This document shows positions 1-10,094 of a stretch of DNA of 64,000 nucleotides, piece by piece. Position numbers and translations under genes: made by a program. Numbering within the stretch: position 1 is the stretch's first letter; the number at the start of each line of letters is the position of its first letter. The notes beneath the pieces are model-generated. The model did not search any database. It was not told the DNA's origin and was given only the letters and a program-made list of their open reading frames with translations. The stretch comes from Nocardiopsis suaedae (GTDB lineage Bacteria > Actinomycetota > Actinomycetes > Streptosporangiales > Streptosporangiaceae), in contig NZ_JAQFWP010000010.1 in assembly GCF_027706745.1 (NCBI RefSeq), positions 62,001-126,000 of the forward strand, read 5' to 3'.

Positions 1-417
1 CCGCGACGAAGCGGCGGCCGCGGCGGGCGGCGTGGGGGTGGACCGTAGTGATCAAATCGCGTCCCGGGTCTCGTATCGGGGAATGATGCGCCGGGCCCTC
101 CCGGACCGGTGAATTCCGAGGTCGAGAGGGGTCGGCCGGGGAAGCGCGCACCCGGGTTGTGTCGAGCGGGTCCGTCTCGGGTGCGTCGGGATCGCCTGAG
201 CCGCGGGATGTCTCGGGGCCGCGGGGCGAATGCGTCACTTCCGCACCGCCCGATCCTAGCGACCCGATTCCGGACTTCCAACAGGGTTCGCGGAATTCTC
301 GGTAACAATGCCTGAACTGTGCGGTTCGTGCAGCTCAGGAAAGGGGATCAACGGTATTTGGTCCGAAAACGGACATGCGTCAAACGTGACCGGAACCACG
401 GAGGCGCGGGCGGCGCC
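1..417. other. Non-coding left edge
   Basis: I see no convincing gene here; the open frames have no recognisable protein, start signal or usual codon bias. It lies downstream of the minus-strand surface-protein gene. The one structure noted is an imperfect inverted repeat at 311-339 (CCTGAACTG ... CAGCTCAGG, 11-base loop), which could be a weak hairpin. Confidence 0.5.
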
Positions 418-1626
418 CTAGCGGCGCCGCTTGAGGAGCCGGGCGGCCACCAGCGCCGCGGCGCCCGCGGCCGCCAGGCCGCCGCCGATCGCCAGCAGCC
501 CGCCCAGCCAGGTCCCGGTCAGCGCCAGGCCGCCGGAGGCCTCGGTGTCGGCCGCCCCGCCTTCGGGTGCGGCGGGAGCGGGGGAAGGGGGCGGCGCGGG
601 GGAGGAGGGGGCCTCCGGCCGCTCGCGGGCGGGGACGTGCGAGGAGGCCTGTGGCATCGGTGCGGCCCCGGGTGCGCCCTCGGGGGCCGGGGCGGACCAG
701 TCCGCCTTCACCTCGGCCGAGGCGCCGGTCAGCGCCTCATCGGCGGCGACCACCGGCAGGGTGGCCACGCCGTCGCGCCCGGAGAAGGCGCGGCCCGGGG
801 ACAGCGCGGCGGTGCCGGCGCGGGCGTGCACGGTGGCCACCCCGGCGCCCGGGTCGGCGGGCACGTGCAGGTAGAACTCCTCGCCGTCGGCGACCTCGGA
901 GACCGTCTCCCCGTCGGCGTCGGCCAGCCGGGCGCCGGGCGCGCCGTTGACCGCCACCCGGACCGGGCCGGTTCCGGTGGTGCTGACCCGCAGCGGGCCC
1001 AGCGGGGCGGCCGGGTCGGCGCCGGAGATCCGGTCCGGGGCCAGGGCCAGGGTGGGCGCGGCGGGGGCGTCCGGGGCCCGCTCGGCCTCGGAGACCAGGT
1101 GCCGGTAGAACCGCTCCACGCGGGGGTCGTTGCCGCCGCTGCCGCCGGGCCCGGCCAGTTCGGCGCCGTCGGTGAAGTGCCACACGGCCGCCTGGGTGGC
1201 GGCGATGGCCTGGCTCTCGTTCAGCCCCCCGGCGCCCGGGGCGTCCAGGTCCTCCAGGCCGACGGAGGGGTAGGAGTGGGCGACCACCCAGGCGACCGGT
1301 CCGGCGGCGTCCTCGGGCGCCTCCAGCGCCTCGAAGCCGGACTCGACGTAGGCGGCGGAGTGGTCCACCTCCCCGTCGAGGTCGGCGCCGTAGGCGGGGA
1401 CCGAGGCCGAGTCGTCGATCCGCAGGCTGTAGAGCGCGGTGGCCACGCTGTCGCCGCTCTCCAGGTGCACCTGCGCGCCCTCGGTGACGGCCCGCTCCAC
1501 GCGGGCGGGGCCGTCCGGGGAGGCCGCGGCGGCCGGGGCCCCGGAGCAGGCCAGGGCGGCCGCGCCGAGCAGCGCCGCGGCGGCTGCGGCCGGGCGGGCG
1601 GGTGCGGCGGTCGGGGTGCGGGGCAC
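418..1626 (-). CDS. Secreted, sortase-anchored TQXA/thioester-like surface protein
   Basis: A 402-residue exported wall protein starting at GTG. Residues 1-35 form an Ala-rich signal peptide. The next ~130 residues resemble a TQXA (Cys-Gln thioester) domain: the Gln part is visible as ATQAAVWHFTDG. At the position where family members carry AYC-x-DLD this protein reads AYGADLD, so the expected thioester cysteine appears to be glycine. A middle beta-rich segment and a Pro/Ala-rich spacer follow. The C-terminus has LALTG, a hydrophobic stretch and RRR, which is a class-E-like sortase signal. It is divergent from gatB. Role inferred: adhesion or surface structure. Domain assignment is from motif memory, not a search. 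Confidence 0.72.
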   Translation of the reverse strand: MPRTPTAAPARPAAAAAALLGAAALACSGAPAAAASPDGPARVERAVTEGAQVHLESGDSVATALYSLRIDDSASVPAYGADLDGEVDHSAAYVESGFEALEAPEDAAGPVAWVVAHSYPSVGLEDLDAPGAGGLNESQAIAATQAAVWHFTDGAELAGPGGSGGNDPRVERFYRHLVSEAERAPDAPAAPTLALAPDRISGADPAAPLGPLRVSTTGTGPVRVAVNGAPGARLADADGETVSEVADGEEFYLHVPADPGAGVATVHARAGTAALSPGRAFSGRDGVATLPVVAADEALTGASAEVKADWSAPAPEGAPGAAPMPQASSHVPARERPEAPSSPAPPPSPAPAAPEGGAADTEASGGLALTGTWLGGLLAIGGGLAAAGAAALVAARLLKRRR

Positions 1627-1841
1627 GGCGGTGCGGGCTCCTTCGGGTCGGTCGGGGTCGCGGTCAGGGTAACCGGAGGGGCGCGCGCGTCCAGGAGGAA
1701 CCGCGCGTGGGAGCCGAATCGTGCGCGTGCTGTGACATTCCGCGCCCGTCGTCGCCGGTGCCCGGCCATCGGTAGGCTTCTCATGAGGTCCCGCGGGTAC
1801 GCGGGAGGAATTCCACGACGACGGAAACGGGTAGTGCGGCG

Positions 1842-3383
1842 ATGGTCAGCGCGGTAACGAACGGCACTGCCGCGGGCGCGGCGCCGGTGGCGTACGACGA
1901 CGCGGTGCGGCGGTACGAGCCGGTCCTCGGGCTGGAGGTGCACATCGAGCTGGGCACCGCCTCGAAGATGTTCTGCTCCTGCCCGACCGCGTTCGGAGCC
2001 GAGCCCAACACGCAGGTGTGCCCGGTGTGCCTGGCCCTGCCCGGCGCCCTTCCGGTGGCCAACGCCACGGCGGTGGAGAGCGCGATCCGGCTGGGCCTGG
2101 CGCTGGACTGCTCGATCGCCTCCTGGTGCCGCTTCGCCCGGAAGAACTACTTCTACCCGGACATGCCGAAGAACTACCAGATCTCCCAGTACGACGAGCC
2201 GCTGTGCAGCGACGGCGCGCTCGACGTGGAGGTCGACACGCCCGAGGGGCCGCGCACCTTCCGTGTGGAGATCGAGCGGGTCCACATGGAGGAGGACACC
2301 GGCAAGAGCACCCACGTGGGCGGCGCCACCGGGCGGATCCACGGCGCCAGCCACTCCAACGTGGACTACAACCGCGCGGGCATCCCGCTGCTGGAGATCG
2401 TCACCAAGCCCATTCCCGGCGCCGGGGACCTGGCACCCCAGGTGGCCCGCGCCTACGTGGCCGAGCTGCGCGCGCTGGTGCGCTCGCTGGGCATCTCGGA
2501 CGTGCGCATGGAGGAGGGGTCCCTGCGCTGCGACGTGAACGTGTCGATCAACCCGGACGGCGCCGGCGAGTGGGGCACGCGCACCGAGACCAAGAACGTC
2601 AACTCGCTGCGGTCGGTGGAGCGCGCGGTGCGCTCGGAGATCGAGCGGCAGGCCGGGGTGCTCGACGCCGGGGGCCGCATCGTCCAGGAGACCCGCCACT
2701 TCCAGGAGAACACCGGGACCTCGGTCTCGGGCCGCTCCAAGGAGGAGGCGCAGGACTACCGCTACTTCCCCGACCCCGACCTGGTGCCGGTCGCGCCGGG
2801 CGCCGACTGGGTGGAGGAGCTGCGCGCGGGCCTGCCCGAGCTTCCGGCGGCCCAGCGCGCGCGGGTGCGCACCGAGTGGGGCCTCAGCGACGAGGAGCTG
2901 CGCGACTTGGTCAACGCCGACGCCATCGAGCTGGTCGAGGCGACCGTGGCGGCGGGGGCCGACTCGGGCGACGCCCGCAAGTGGTGGCTGAACGAGCTGT
3001 CCCGCCGCGCCTCGGAGTCCGAGACGGAGCTGGCGGCGCTGGCGATCACCCCCGCGCAGGTGGCCCGGGTGTGCGCGCTGGTCTCCTCCGGCGAGCTGAC
3101 CAACAAGCTGGCACGCCAGGTCGTCGACGGGGTGCTGGCCGGGGAGGGCGCCCCGGACGAGGTGGTCGAGGCCCGCGGGCTGAAGGTGGTCAGCGACGAC
3201 TCGGCGCTGGGCGGGGTGGTCGACCAGGTGATCGCCGACAACCCGGACGTCGTGGAGAAGATCCGCGGCGGCAAGGCCGCCGCCGCGGGCAAGCTGGTCG
3301 GGGACGTGATGAAGGCGACCCGGGGGCAGGCCGACGCGGCCCGCGCGCGCGAGCTCATCCTGGAGCGGATCGGTTCGGCCTGA
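1842..3383 (+). CDS. gatB: Aspartyl/glutamyl-tRNA amidotransferase subunit B
   Basis: A 513-residue GatB, the kinase/amidase-transfer subunit of GatCAB. The complex converts misacylated Glu-tRNA(Gln) (and Asp-tRNA(Asn) in some species) to the correct amide in the cytoplasm. Family motifs seen are GLEVHIEL, the Cys-rich [30 protein letters not shown] and the acidic TETKNVNS segment. The C-terminal ~130 residues form the usual YqeY-like tail ending in [10 protein letters not shown]. Length is normal for the family. The start ATG at 1842 has a usable upstream purine stretch. gatC and gatA are not in the window. The next gene begins ~115 bases downstream, with a short hairpin at 3451-3468 between them. 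Confidence 0.95.
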   Translation: MVSAVTNGTAAGAAPVAYDDAVRRYEPVLGLEVHIELGTASKMFCSCPTAFGAEPNTQVCPVCLALPGALPVANATAVESAIRLGLALDCSIASWCRFARKNYFYPDMPKNYQISQYDEPLCSDGALDVEVDTPEGPRTFRVEIERVHMEEDTGKSTHVGGATGRIHGASHSNVDYNRAGIPLLEIVTKPIPGAGDLAPQVARAYVAELRALVRSLGISDVRMEEGSLRCDVNVSINPDGAGEWGTRTETKNVNSLRSVERAVRSEIERQAGVLDAGGRIVQETRHFQENTGTSVSGRSKEEAQDYRYFPDPDLVPVAPGADWVEELRAGLPELPAAQRARVRTEWGLSDEELRDLVNADAIELVEATVAAGADSGDARKWWLNELSRRASESETELAALAITPAQVARVCALVSSGELTNKLARQVVDGVLAGEGAPDEVVEARGLKVVSDDSALGGVVDQVIADNPDVVEKIRGGKAAAAGKLVGDVMKATRGQADAARARELILERIGSA

Positions 3384-3450
3384 TCAGGGGCCGGTGCCGT
3401 CTCTCAACCCGAGCGTGACCTTGGGTGAATAGCCTGGTCGCTCCCGGCCC

Positions 3451-3468
3451 GTGCCGCGGAGGCGGCAC
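3451..3468 (+). terminator. Small hairpin downstream of gatB
   Basis: GTGCCGC-GGAG-GCGGCAC forms a 7-bp GC stem with a 4-base loop. There is no T run, so it is at best a weak terminator or an RNA-stabilising hairpin. Confidence 0.35.
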
Positions 3469-3497
3469 GCTCTGCGCCAACGACCGGAAGGGTGCCC

Positions 3498-6272
3498 ATG
3501 AAGACGGCCGTCGCCAAGGGCGACCAGCGGCTCTGGCTCGGCGCGGTCGCGGTGCTCACCGTGGTCTACGCGCTGGGCACGCTGGTGCAGGTGGCGCCGG
3601 GGACGACGCTGACCTCGCGGCTGGGCCACTGGCCCATCGCGGTGGCCGCCGCGCTGGCCGCGGCGTCCCTGCTGACCGGCGCCCGGCGCCGGGCCGGGAC
3701 CGCCGCCGACGACCCGATGGTCTCCGACGGCGCCGACGGCACCGCCGCGCTGCGCTACCTGGGGCTGGCCGCGGCCGCCTGGAGCGCAGGGGCGGCCACC
3801 TCGGCCGTCACCGGCCTGCTCACCACCAGCCCGGCGGTCTCGCTCACCCTGGGCGACCTGTTCAGCCTGGTGGCGCTGGCGCTGTTCGCCCTCGGGTTCA
3901 CCCGGCTGGCCCCGCTGCCGCAAGGGCTGCGCCCGGCCACCCGGCACCTGACCGACTCCTACGTGGCCGCGGCGGCCCTGTTCGCCGTGGTCTGGCTGCT
4001 GCTGTTCGCGCGGCTGTACAGCGAGCTGGGCGAGGGCGGGGAGTACCTGGGCTTCGCCCTGGTGTACCCGGTCGCCGACATCGCGGTGCTGTGCCTGATC
4101 GCGCCGCTGGCCTTCACCTCGCCGCACAGCACCCGCCGGGCCGTGGTGATCGCGATGGCGGCGTTCGTCATCGTGGCCGGGGCCGACCTGATCGGGGCGG
4201 TCACCCGGCTGACCGGCGACGCCCCGGCCGGTGGGATCGAGTACCCGGTGCGGCTGCTGGGCTTCGCCCTGCTGGGCGCGCTGCCGTGGCTGATCCGGGA
4301 CCGGGCGGGGGCGCGGCCGCGCCGGATCACCGGCCGCGGTCTGTACCGGTTCGCCCCGGAGATCGCGGCGATCGCCGCGCTCGGGCTGGCCACGGTGGTG
4401 CTGACGGTGGCGGCGCTGAGCCTGACCGGGGTGGCGGCGGTGCTGCCGCTGGCCGCCGGGTCGGCGGTGCTGGTGCTGCTGGTGCGCATGTCGGGGATGC
4501 TGGAGGAGAACGGCACCCTGAACCGGATGGTGCTCACCCGCGAGGCGCACTTCCACGAGCTGGCGCGCAACAGCGGCGACGTCATCCTCATCCTGGACGA
4601 CGACGGCGGGGTGTTCTACGTCAGCCCCGGCGCGCCCGAGGCGTTCGGCTACACGCTGGACGACCTGGTGGCCGAGCCGGTGACGGCCATCGTGCACCCG
4701 GAGGACCTGCCGCGCACGGCCGGGGCGGCGCGCCTGTTCGAGCGGGGCGGCGGCGCCGACAGCGTGCACCTGCGGCTGCGGGTGCGGGCCGGGGACGGCA
4801 CCTGGCGGCACACCGAGTCCACCGTGTCGCTGTACGAGCAGCCCGGCGAGCCGGACCGGCTGCTGGTGACCACCCGCGACATCAGCGCCCTGGTGGCGCT
4901 GGAGGACCAGGTCAACCACCTGACCTTCCACGACGGCATCACCGGCCTGCCCAACCGGGCCTACCTGGAGGAGCGGGCCCGGGACATGATCGCCCGCCGG
5001 GAGCGGGCGGCCGCCTCGGGCGAGGAGGCCGGCTCCGGCGAGATCGCCGCGATCTTCCTCGACCTGGACGGGTTCACCGCGGTGAACGACTCGGCCGGGC
5101 ACACCTTCGGCGACTACCTGCTGGCGCAGGCGGCGCGGCGGCTGCGCGCCGCGTCGGCCTCCGGCATGACCCTGGCCCGGTGGGGCGGGGACGAGTTCGC
5201 GGTGCTGGTCGAGGGCGGCGCGCACGCCCAGCGCGTGGTCGACCTGGCCGAGCGGCTGGGGCGGGCGATCGCCGCCGAGCCGTTCCAGGTGGCCGACCGG
5301 GAGGTGGTGCTCACCGCCAGCTCCGGGGTGGCCTTCGCCGAGTCCGGGATGGACGCCGGAGAGCTGATGCGCAACGCCGACATGGCGCTGGCGCGGGCCA
5401 AGGAGCAGGGCGGCGGCCGCCTGGAGGTGTACGCCGCCGACATGCACGCCCAGGTGGTGGGGCGCCTGGAGCTGCAGGCGCGGCTGCGCCAGGCGCTCGC
5501 CGACAAGGAGTTCACCCTGGAGTACCAGCCGGTGGTGGACCTGGAGAGCTCGCAGGTGACCGCGGTGGAGGCGCTGGTGCGCTGGCGCCGCACGGACCCG
5601 GCCGACGGGGACGGGGACGGGCGGGCCGCCGAGCGGCTGCTGCTGCCCGAGGAGTTCATCGGCGCCGCCGAGGAGTCCGGGCTGATCGTCCCGCTGGGCG
5701 AGTGGGTGCTGCGGGAGGCCTGCGCCAAGGTGGCGCTGTGGCGGGCCGCCGAGTGGGACATCGGGCTGAGCGTGAACCTGTCGGTGCGCCAGATCCTCTC
5801 GCCGCGGTTCGTGGAGACGGTGGCCGACGCGCTGGAGGAGAGCGGCCTGCCGGCGCGCGTGCTGACGCTGGAGGTCGACGAGGAGGTCCTGCTGGAGGAC
5901 CCCGGGGAGGCCGTGGAGCGGCTCTCGGCGCTGCGGCGGCTGGGGGTGCGGCTGGCCATCGACGACTTCGGGATGGGGTACGCGTCCCTGGCGCACCTGC
6001 GCGAGCTGCGGGTGGACGAGATCAAGATCGACCCGTCGTTCGTGCGGGACCTGGGCGCCGACGGGACCGTCACGCTGCTCACCCACACCATCGTGCGGCT
6101 CGGCCAGGACCTGGGGGTCCAGGTGGTGGCCGAGGGGATCGAGCGGCCCGAGCAGCTGGAGAAGCTGCGCTCCATGGGGTGCGGCCACGGCCAGGGGTTC
6201 CTGGTGGCCCGGCCGATGGCGGCCGCGGGCGTGGAGGCGCTCGTGGGCGGCGGCGCGGGCATTCCGCTCTAG
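3498..6272 (+). CDS. Membrane PAS-GGDEF-EAL protein (c-di-GMP turnover)
   Basis: A 924-residue signalling protein that could both make and degrade cyclic di-GMP. Residues 1-330 contain about ten hydrophobic segments forming a membrane sensor. A PAS domain follows (~345-465, with RNSGDVILILDDDGG). The GGDEF domain (~470-640) has an intact RWGGDEF signature. The EAL domain (~660-910) has EALVRW, NLSVRQ, IDDFGMGY and VAEGIE, so the residues expected for phosphodiesterase activity are present. The ATG at 3498 is preferred over the GTG six bases upstream because GGAAGG lies at a suitable distance. It sits between gatB and ilvB, a neighbourhood I recall from other actinomycetes. Which activity dominates cannot be read from sequence. 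Confidence 0.92.
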   Translation: MKTAVAKGDQRLWLGAVAVLTVVYALGTLVQVAPGTTLTSRLGHWPIAVAAALAAASLLTGARRRAGTAADDPMVSDGADGTAALRYLGLAAAAWSAGAATSAVTGLLTTSPAVSLTLGDLFSLVALALFALGFTRLAPLPQGLRPATRHLTDSYVAAAALFAVVWLLLFARLYSELGEGGEYLGFALVYPVADIAVLCLIAPLAFTSPHSTRRAVVIAMAAFVIVAGADLIGAVTRLTGDAPAGGIEYPVRLLGFALLGALPWLIRDRAGARPRRITGRGLYRFAPEIAAIAALGLATVVLTVAALSLTGVAAVLPLAAGSAVLVLLVRMSGMLEENGTLNRMVLTREAHFHELARNSGDVILILDDDGGVFYVSPGAPEAFGYTLDDLVAEPVTAIVHPEDLPRTAGAARLFERGGGADSVHLRLRVRAGDGTWRHTESTVSLYEQPGEPDRLLVTTRDISALVALEDQVNHLTFHDGITGLPNRAYLEERARDMIARRERAAASGEEAGSGEIAAIFLDLDGFTAVNDSAGHTFGDYLLAQAARRLRAASASGMTLARWGGDEFAVLVEGGAHAQRVVDLAERLGRAIAAEPFQVADREVVLTASSGVAFAESGMDAGELMRNADMALARAKEQGGGRLEVYAADMHAQVVGRLELQARLRQALADKEFTLEYQPVVDLESSQVTAVEALVRWRRTDPADGDGDGRAAERLLLPEEFIGAAEESGLIVPLGEWVLREACAKVALWRAAEWDIGLSVNLSVRQILSPRFVETVADALEESGLPARVLTLEVDEEVLLEDPGEAVERLSALRRLGVRLAIDDFGMGYASLAHLRELRVDEIKIDPSFVRDLGADGTVTLLTHTIVRLGQDLGVQVVAEGIERPEQLEKLRSMGCGHGQGFLVARPMAAAGVEALVGGGAGIPL

Positions 6273-6385
6273 AAGGTGTCCGAAATGTGGACCCAGGGTG
6301 CGGCGCGCTCGGCGCCGCGCTGCGTATCCGCAGGTCATAAGGGGTTTGTTCGGTTCTCGCCGGGCGCGGTATGCGACACGTCACA

Positions 6386-6400
6386 TCTCATATCGTGAGA
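6386..6400. promoter_or_regulatory. Putative BCAA operator, ilvB copy
   Basis: TCTCATATCGTGAGA is a near-perfect palindrome ending 53 bases before the ilvB leader GTG. Very similar sites precede leuB (12231-12245) and cimA (14758-14772), the latter at exactly the same distance from its leader GTG. An IclR-type regulator of the LtbR/NdgR class is a reasonable candidate, but that is inference. The position upstream of the likely -35 suggests activation or modulation. Confidence 0.6.
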
Positions 6401-6416
6401 CAAAACCCGGAATCGG

Positions 6417-6445
6417 TTGACGCCCGCCCCCGCGTTCGCCAAGGT
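6417..6445 (+). promoter_or_regulatory. Predicted ilvB promoter
   Basis: TTGACG (6417-6422), a 17-base spacer, then CAAGGT (6440-6445). A start site about 7 bases downstream would coincide with the leader-peptide GTG at 6453, so the transcript would be nearly or fully leaderless. Confidence 0.45.
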
Positions 6446-6452
6446 TGACACC

Positions 6453-6506
6453 GTGCAGAGCAACACCACCCTCATTCTCGTACTTGGTCGGCGCGCAGCC
6501 AGCTGA
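6453..6506 (+). CDS. ilvB leader peptide (attenuator)
   Basis: A 17-residue frame, [17 protein letters not shown], starting at GTG and rich in Leu, Ile and Val (LILVL). It is followed by mutually exclusive hairpins and a terminator before ilvB. This is the layout of ribosome-mediated attenuation: stalling at scarce branched-chain codons would favour the antiterminator. Leader peptides of this kind before ilvB are known in actinobacteria. The GTG has only AAGG upstream and may be translated as a leaderless mRNA. Confidence 0.8.
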   Translation: MQSNTTLILVLGRRAAS

Positions 6507-6529
6507 CCGAGTAGACGCTGCTGCGCGCC
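6489..6529 (+). promoter_or_regulatory. Pause/alternative hairpin of the ilvB attenuator
   Basis: GGCGCGCAG (6489-6497) is an exact reverse complement of CTGCGCGCC (6521-6529). The left arm overlaps the end of the leader-peptide frame, so the position of the ribosome would decide whether this stem forms. Confidence 0.6.
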
Positions 6530-6530
6530 A

Positions 6531-6563
6531 CCCTCCGACCGCACCCGCGGTGGAGGGTTTTTT
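6531..6563 (+). terminator. ilvB attenuator terminator
   Basis: CCCTCC-g-ACCGC pairs with GCGGT-GGAGGG and is followed directly by six T residues, a good intrinsic terminator upstream of the ilvB start at 6613. Confidence 0.8.
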
Positions 6564-6612
6564 GTTGCCACGGCTGGACCGACCCCCTGGATCGCGACCG
6601 AAGGATCTTTCG

Positions 6613-8376
6613 ATGACCGAGCGCATGACCGGAGCACGTTCGCTGATCAGGTCACTGGAGCACGCCGGCGTGGACACGGTGTTCGGGATCCCCGGAGGGG
6701 CGATCCTCCCCGCCTACGACCCGCTCTACGACTCCCGGCGGGTGCGGCACATCCTGATGCGCCACGAGCAGGGCGCCGGGCACGCCGCCGAGGGCTACGC
6801 CTACGCCACCGGCCGCCCCGGGGTCTGCATGGCCACCAGCGGCCCGGGCGCCACCAACCTGGTCACCCCCATCGCCGACGCCCACATGGACTCGGTCCCG
6901 ATGGTCGCCATCACCGGCCAGGTCGCCACCCCCATGATCGGCACCGACGCCTTCCAAGAGGCCGACATCAGCGGCATCACCATGCCGATCACCAAGCACA
7001 ACTTCCTGGTCAAGGACGCGGCCGAGATCCCGCGGACCATCGCCGAGGCCTTCCACATCGCCTCCACCGGCCGCCCCGGCCCGGTCCTGGTCGACATCGC
7101 CAAGGACGCCCTGCAGGCCGAGGCGGAGTTCGCCTGGCCGCAGCGGCTCGACATGCCCGGCTACCGGCCGGTGACCAAGCCGCACGGCAAGCAGGTCCGC
7201 GAGGCCGCCCGGCTGATCGCCGAGGCCCGCCGCCCGGTGCTCTACGTCGGCGGCGGGGTGCTGCGCGCCGGGGCCCACCAGGAGCTGCGGGTGCTGGCCG
7301 AGCTGACCGGGGTCCCGGTCGTCACCACCCTGATGGCGCGCGGCGTCTTCCCCGACTCCCACCCCCAGCACCTGGGCATGCCGGGCATGCACGGCACCGT
7401 CCCGGCGGTCGGCGCCCTGCAGCGGGCCGACCTGGTGGTCGCGCTCGGCGCCCGCTTCGACGACCGGGTCACCGGGCGGCTGGACAGCTTCGCCAAGGAC
7501 GCGGCCGTGGTCCACGCCGACATCGACCCGGCGGAGATCTCCAAGAACCGCCACGCCGACGTGCCGATCGTCGGCGACTGCCGGGAGGTCCTGGCCGACC
7601 TGGTGGTCGCGGTCCGCAAGGACCAGTCCGAGGACCGCCGCGGCGACTACGCGGCCTGGTGGGCCCAGCTGGAGCGGCTGCGCGAGGAGTACCCGCTGGG
7701 CTACCAGCCGGCCGAGGAGGGCGGGCTGGCCCCGCAGCACGTCATCCGCCGCCTGGGCGAGATCGCCGGGCCCGAGGCCACCTACGTCGCCGGGGTCGGC
7801 CAGCACCAGATGTGGGCGGCCCAGTTCATCGGGCACGAGCGCCCCGGGGCCTTCCTCAACTCCGGCGGGCTGGGCACCATGGGCTTCTCCGTCCCCGCGG
7901 CGCTGGGCGCCAAGGTCGGCGACCCGGACCGCGCCGTGTGGGCGGTCGACGGCGACGGGTGCTTCCAGATGACCAACCAGGAGCTGGCCACCTGCGCCGT
8001 GGAGGGCATCCCGATCAAGGTCGCGGTGGTCAACAACGGCAACCTGGGCATGGTCCGCCAGTGGCAGACCCTGTTCTACGAGGGCCGCTACTCCAACACC
8101 AACCTGCAGACCGCGCCGGTCGAGGAGGAGAAGGTCCGCATTCCCGACTTCGTGCGCCTGGCCGAGGCGTACGGTTGTGTCGGCCTGCGGTGCGAGCGGC
8201 CCGAGGACGTCGACGCCACCATCGAGAAGGCGATGGCCGTCGACGACGCCCCCGTCGTGGTCGACTTCTCGGTCCACCACGACGCGATGGTCTGGCCGAT
8301 GGTCGGGCCGGGCGTGAGCAACGACGACATCCAGTACGCGCGCGACATGGCGCCGGACTGGGGCGACGAGGACTGA
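6613..8376 (+). CDS. ilvB: Acetolactate synthase, large (catalytic) subunit
   Basis: A 587-residue ThDP/FAD enzyme condensing two pyruvates to acetolactate, or pyruvate with 2-oxobutyrate to acetohydroxybutyrate, the first shared step to Val/Leu and Ile. Seen: [12 protein letters not shown] with the conserved [14 protein letters not shown] (catalytic Glu), the [12 protein letters not shown] segment, and the ThDP-binding [16 protein letters not shown] ... [12 protein letters not shown] motif. Length is normal. The ATG at 6613 follows an AAGGATC ribosome site. ilvN follows after 37 bases and ilvC after that, so this is an ilvBNC operon. Transcription is controlled by the leader and attenuator just upstream. 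Confidence 0.97.
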   Translation: MTERMTGARSLIRSLEHAGVDTVFGIPGGAILPAYDPLYDSRRVRHILMRHEQGAGHAAEGYAYATGRPGVCMATSGPGATNLVTPIADAHMDSVPMVAITGQVATPMIGTDAFQEADISGITMPITKHNFLVKDAAEIPRTIAEAFHIASTGRPGPVLVDIAKDALQAEAEFAWPQRLDMPGYRPVTKPHGKQVREAARLIAEARRPVLYVGGGVLRAGAHQELRVLAELTGVPVVTTLMARGVFPDSHPQHLGMPGMHGTVPAVGALQRADLVVALGARFDDRVTGRLDSFAKDAAVVHADIDPAEISKNRHADVPIVGDCREVLADLVVAVRKDQSEDRRGDYAAWWAQLERLREEYPLGYQPAEEGGLAPQHVIRRLGEIAGPEATYVAGVGQHQMWAAQFIGHERPGAFLNSGGLGTMGFSVPAALGAKVGDPDRAVWAVDGDGCFQMTNQELATCAVEGIPIKVAVVNNGNLGMVRQWQTLFYEGRYSNTNLQTAPVEEEKVRIPDFVRLAEAYGCVGLRCERPEDVDATIEKAMAVDDAPVVVDFSVHHDAMVWPMVGPGVSNDDIQYARDMAPDWGDED

Positions 8377-8413
8377 GCAAGCGACGAGACGAGCAGAAAG
8401 GGCAGCCGTCCCC

Positions 8414-8938
8414 ATGAGCCAGCACACGCTCTCCGTCCTCGTCGAGGACACCCCGGGCATCCTCGCCCGTGCTTCGGCGCTGTTCTCGCGCCGCGGCTTC
8501 AACATCAACTCCCTCAGCGTCAGTACCACCGAGTACGAGGGACTGTCCCGCATGACGATCGTGGTCAACTGCGACCGCCACCCCTTGGAGCAGGTGACCA
8601 AGCAGCTCAACAAGCTCGTGAACGTCATCAAGATCGTCGAGATGGACGACGACGCATCGGTCCGGCGGGAGCTGCTGCTGGCCAAGGTCAAGGCCGACGC
8701 CGCCAGCCGCCCCCACGTGATCCAGACCGCGGAGCTGTTCCGCGCGAACATCGTCGACGTCCACGCCGACGTCGTCGTCATCGAGGCGACCGGCAAACCC
8801 GAGAAGCTCGACGCGCTGATCCGCAACCTGGAGCCCTACGGGATCAAGGAACTGGTCAAGTCGGGCATGGTGGCCCTGGGCCGGGGCCCCCGGTCGATCA
8901 CGGACCGCTCGCTGCGCCCCGTGGAGCGGAGCGCCTGA
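8414..8938 (+). CDS. ilvN: Acetolactate synthase, small regulatory subunit
   Basis: A 174-residue regulatory subunit that activates IlvB and confers valine feedback inhibition. The N-terminal ACT domain is clear ([20 protein letters not shown], then [11 protein letters not shown]). The C-terminal domain has the typical [16 protein letters not shown] and [10 protein letters not shown] segments. AAAGGG lies upstream of the ATG. Length is standard for the family. It sits between ilvB and ilvC in one operon. Confidence 0.97.
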   Translation: MSQHTLSVLVEDTPGILARASALFSRRGFNINSLSVSTTEYEGLSRMTIVVNCDRHPLEQVTKQLNKLVNVIKIVEMDDDASVRRELLLAKVKADAASRPHVIQTAELFRANIVDVHADVVVIEATGKPEKLDALIRNLEPYGIKELVKSGMVALGRGPRSITDRSLRPVERSA

Positions 8939-8991
8939 CCCCGGCGCGGCGCAGGAAGACGAAGAAGAACACGAGCAAGGAGCACGCCGAC

Positions 8992-9987
8992 GTGGCAGCA
9001 CAGATGTACTACGACGACAGCGCCGACCTGAGCGCGGTCCAGGGGCGCAGGGTCGCCGTGATCGGCTACGGCAGCCAGGGGCACGCGCACGCGCTGTCGC
9101 TGCGCGACTCCGGGGTGGACGTGCGCATCGGCCTGGCCGAGGGGTCCACGAGCCGCGCCAAGGCCGAGGAGGAGGGCCTGCGGGTGCTCACCCCCGCCGA
9201 GGCCACCCGCGAGGCCGACCTGATCATGGTGCTGGTCCCCGACCACATCCACCGCGACCTGTACGCCGAGGAGATCGCGCCCAACCTGAGCCCGGGCGAC
9301 GCGCTCTTCTTCGGCCACGGCTTCAGCATCCGCTACGGCCTGATCCAGCCGCCGGCCGACGTGGACGTGGCCATGGTCGCCCCCAAGGGCCCCGGCCACC
9401 TGGTGCGCCGCCAGTTCGAGGAGGGGCGCGGCGTCCCGGTGCTGGTCGCCGTCCAGCAGGACGCCTCCGGCTCCGCCTGGGACCTGGCGCTGTCCTACGC
9501 CAAGGGCATCGGCGGCACCCGCGCGGGCGCGCTGAAGACCACCTTCGAGGAGGAGACCGAGACCGACCTGTTCGGTGAGCAGGTCGTGCTCTGCGGCGGC
9601 CTGGCCGAGCTGATCAAGGCCGGGTTCGCCACCCTCACCGAGGCCGGGTACCAGCCCGAGGTCGCTTACTTCGAGTGCCTGCACGAGGTCAAGCTGATCG
9701 TCGACCTCATGTACGAGGGCGGCATCTCCAAGATGAACTGGTCGGTCTCGGACAACGCCGAGTACGGCGGCTACACCCGCGGCCCGCGGGTGATCACCGA
9801 GCAGACCCGCGAGGAGATGCGGCGCATCCTGGCCGAGGTGCAGGACGGCACCTACGCCCGTGAGCTGGTGGCCGAGTTCGACGCCGGGCGGCCCACCTTC
9901 CTCAAGCGGCGCGAGGCCGAGCAGGCCGAGCCGATCGAGAAGGTCGGGGCGGAGCTGCGTCCGCTGATGAGCTGGCTGAAGGGCTGA
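8992..9987 (+). CDS. ilvC: Ketol-acid reductoisomerase
   Basis: A 331-residue class I KARI converting acetolactate or acetohydroxybutyrate to the dihydroxy acid with NADPH and Mg2+. The Rossmann motif is [17 protein letters not shown], followed by PKGPGH and the C-terminal helical domain with [18 protein letters not shown] (the acidic Mg2+ ligands) and the [10 protein letters not shown] segment. The start is GTG at 8992 with AAGGAG in front. It is the last gene of the ilvBNC operon. A strong GC hairpin (10007-10032) follows. Confidence 0.97.
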   Translation: MAAQMYYDDSADLSAVQGRRVAVIGYGSQGHAHALSLRDSGVDVRIGLAEGSTSRAKAEEEGLRVLTPAEATREADLIMVLVPDHIHRDLYAEEIAPNLSPGDALFFGHGFSIRYGLIQPPADVDVAMVAPKGPGHLVRRQFEEGRGVPVLVAVQQDASGSAWDLALSYAKGIGGTRAGALKTTFEEETETDLFGEQVVLCGGLAELIKAGFATLTEAGYQPEVAYFECLHEVKLIVDLMYEGGISKMNWSVSDNAEYGGYTRGPRVITEQTREEMRRILAEVQDGTYARELVAEFDAGRPTFLKRREAEQAEPIEKVGAELRPLMSWLKG

Positions 9988-10006
9988 GTCCGGCGGGCCG
10001 GGCCGG

Positions 10007-10032
10007 GGGCGGGCGGCACGCGCCGCCCGCCC
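10007..10032 (+). terminator. Hairpin after ilvC
   Basis: GGGCGGGCGGC pairs perfectly with GCCGCCCGCCC over an ACGC loop about 20 bases after the ilvC stop. There is no long T tract, as is common for actinobacterial terminators. Confidence 0.6.
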
Positions 10033-10094
10033 CGTCGCATCTGGGGAAGGATCACAACCCGCGCCCTCCCCGCCCGCGATCCCGACCTGCGGAC

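Noticed and set aside
1842-3383. gatB as a functional partner of the Glu-tRNA-dependent dehydratase
   Set aside because: GatCAB is a housekeeping enzyme and lies 26 kb away; shared use of Glu-tRNA is coincidental.
3384-6338. Very long open frame on the minus strand opposite the GGDEF-EAL gene
   Set aside because: It mirrors third-position GC bias of the real gene; the translated product is low-complexity Arg/Gly/Pro/His with no family motifs.
6444-6449. TTGACA as the -35 of an ilvB promoter
   Set aside because: It overlaps the leader-peptide start region; a start site from it would lie past the leader GTG, losing the leader peptide.
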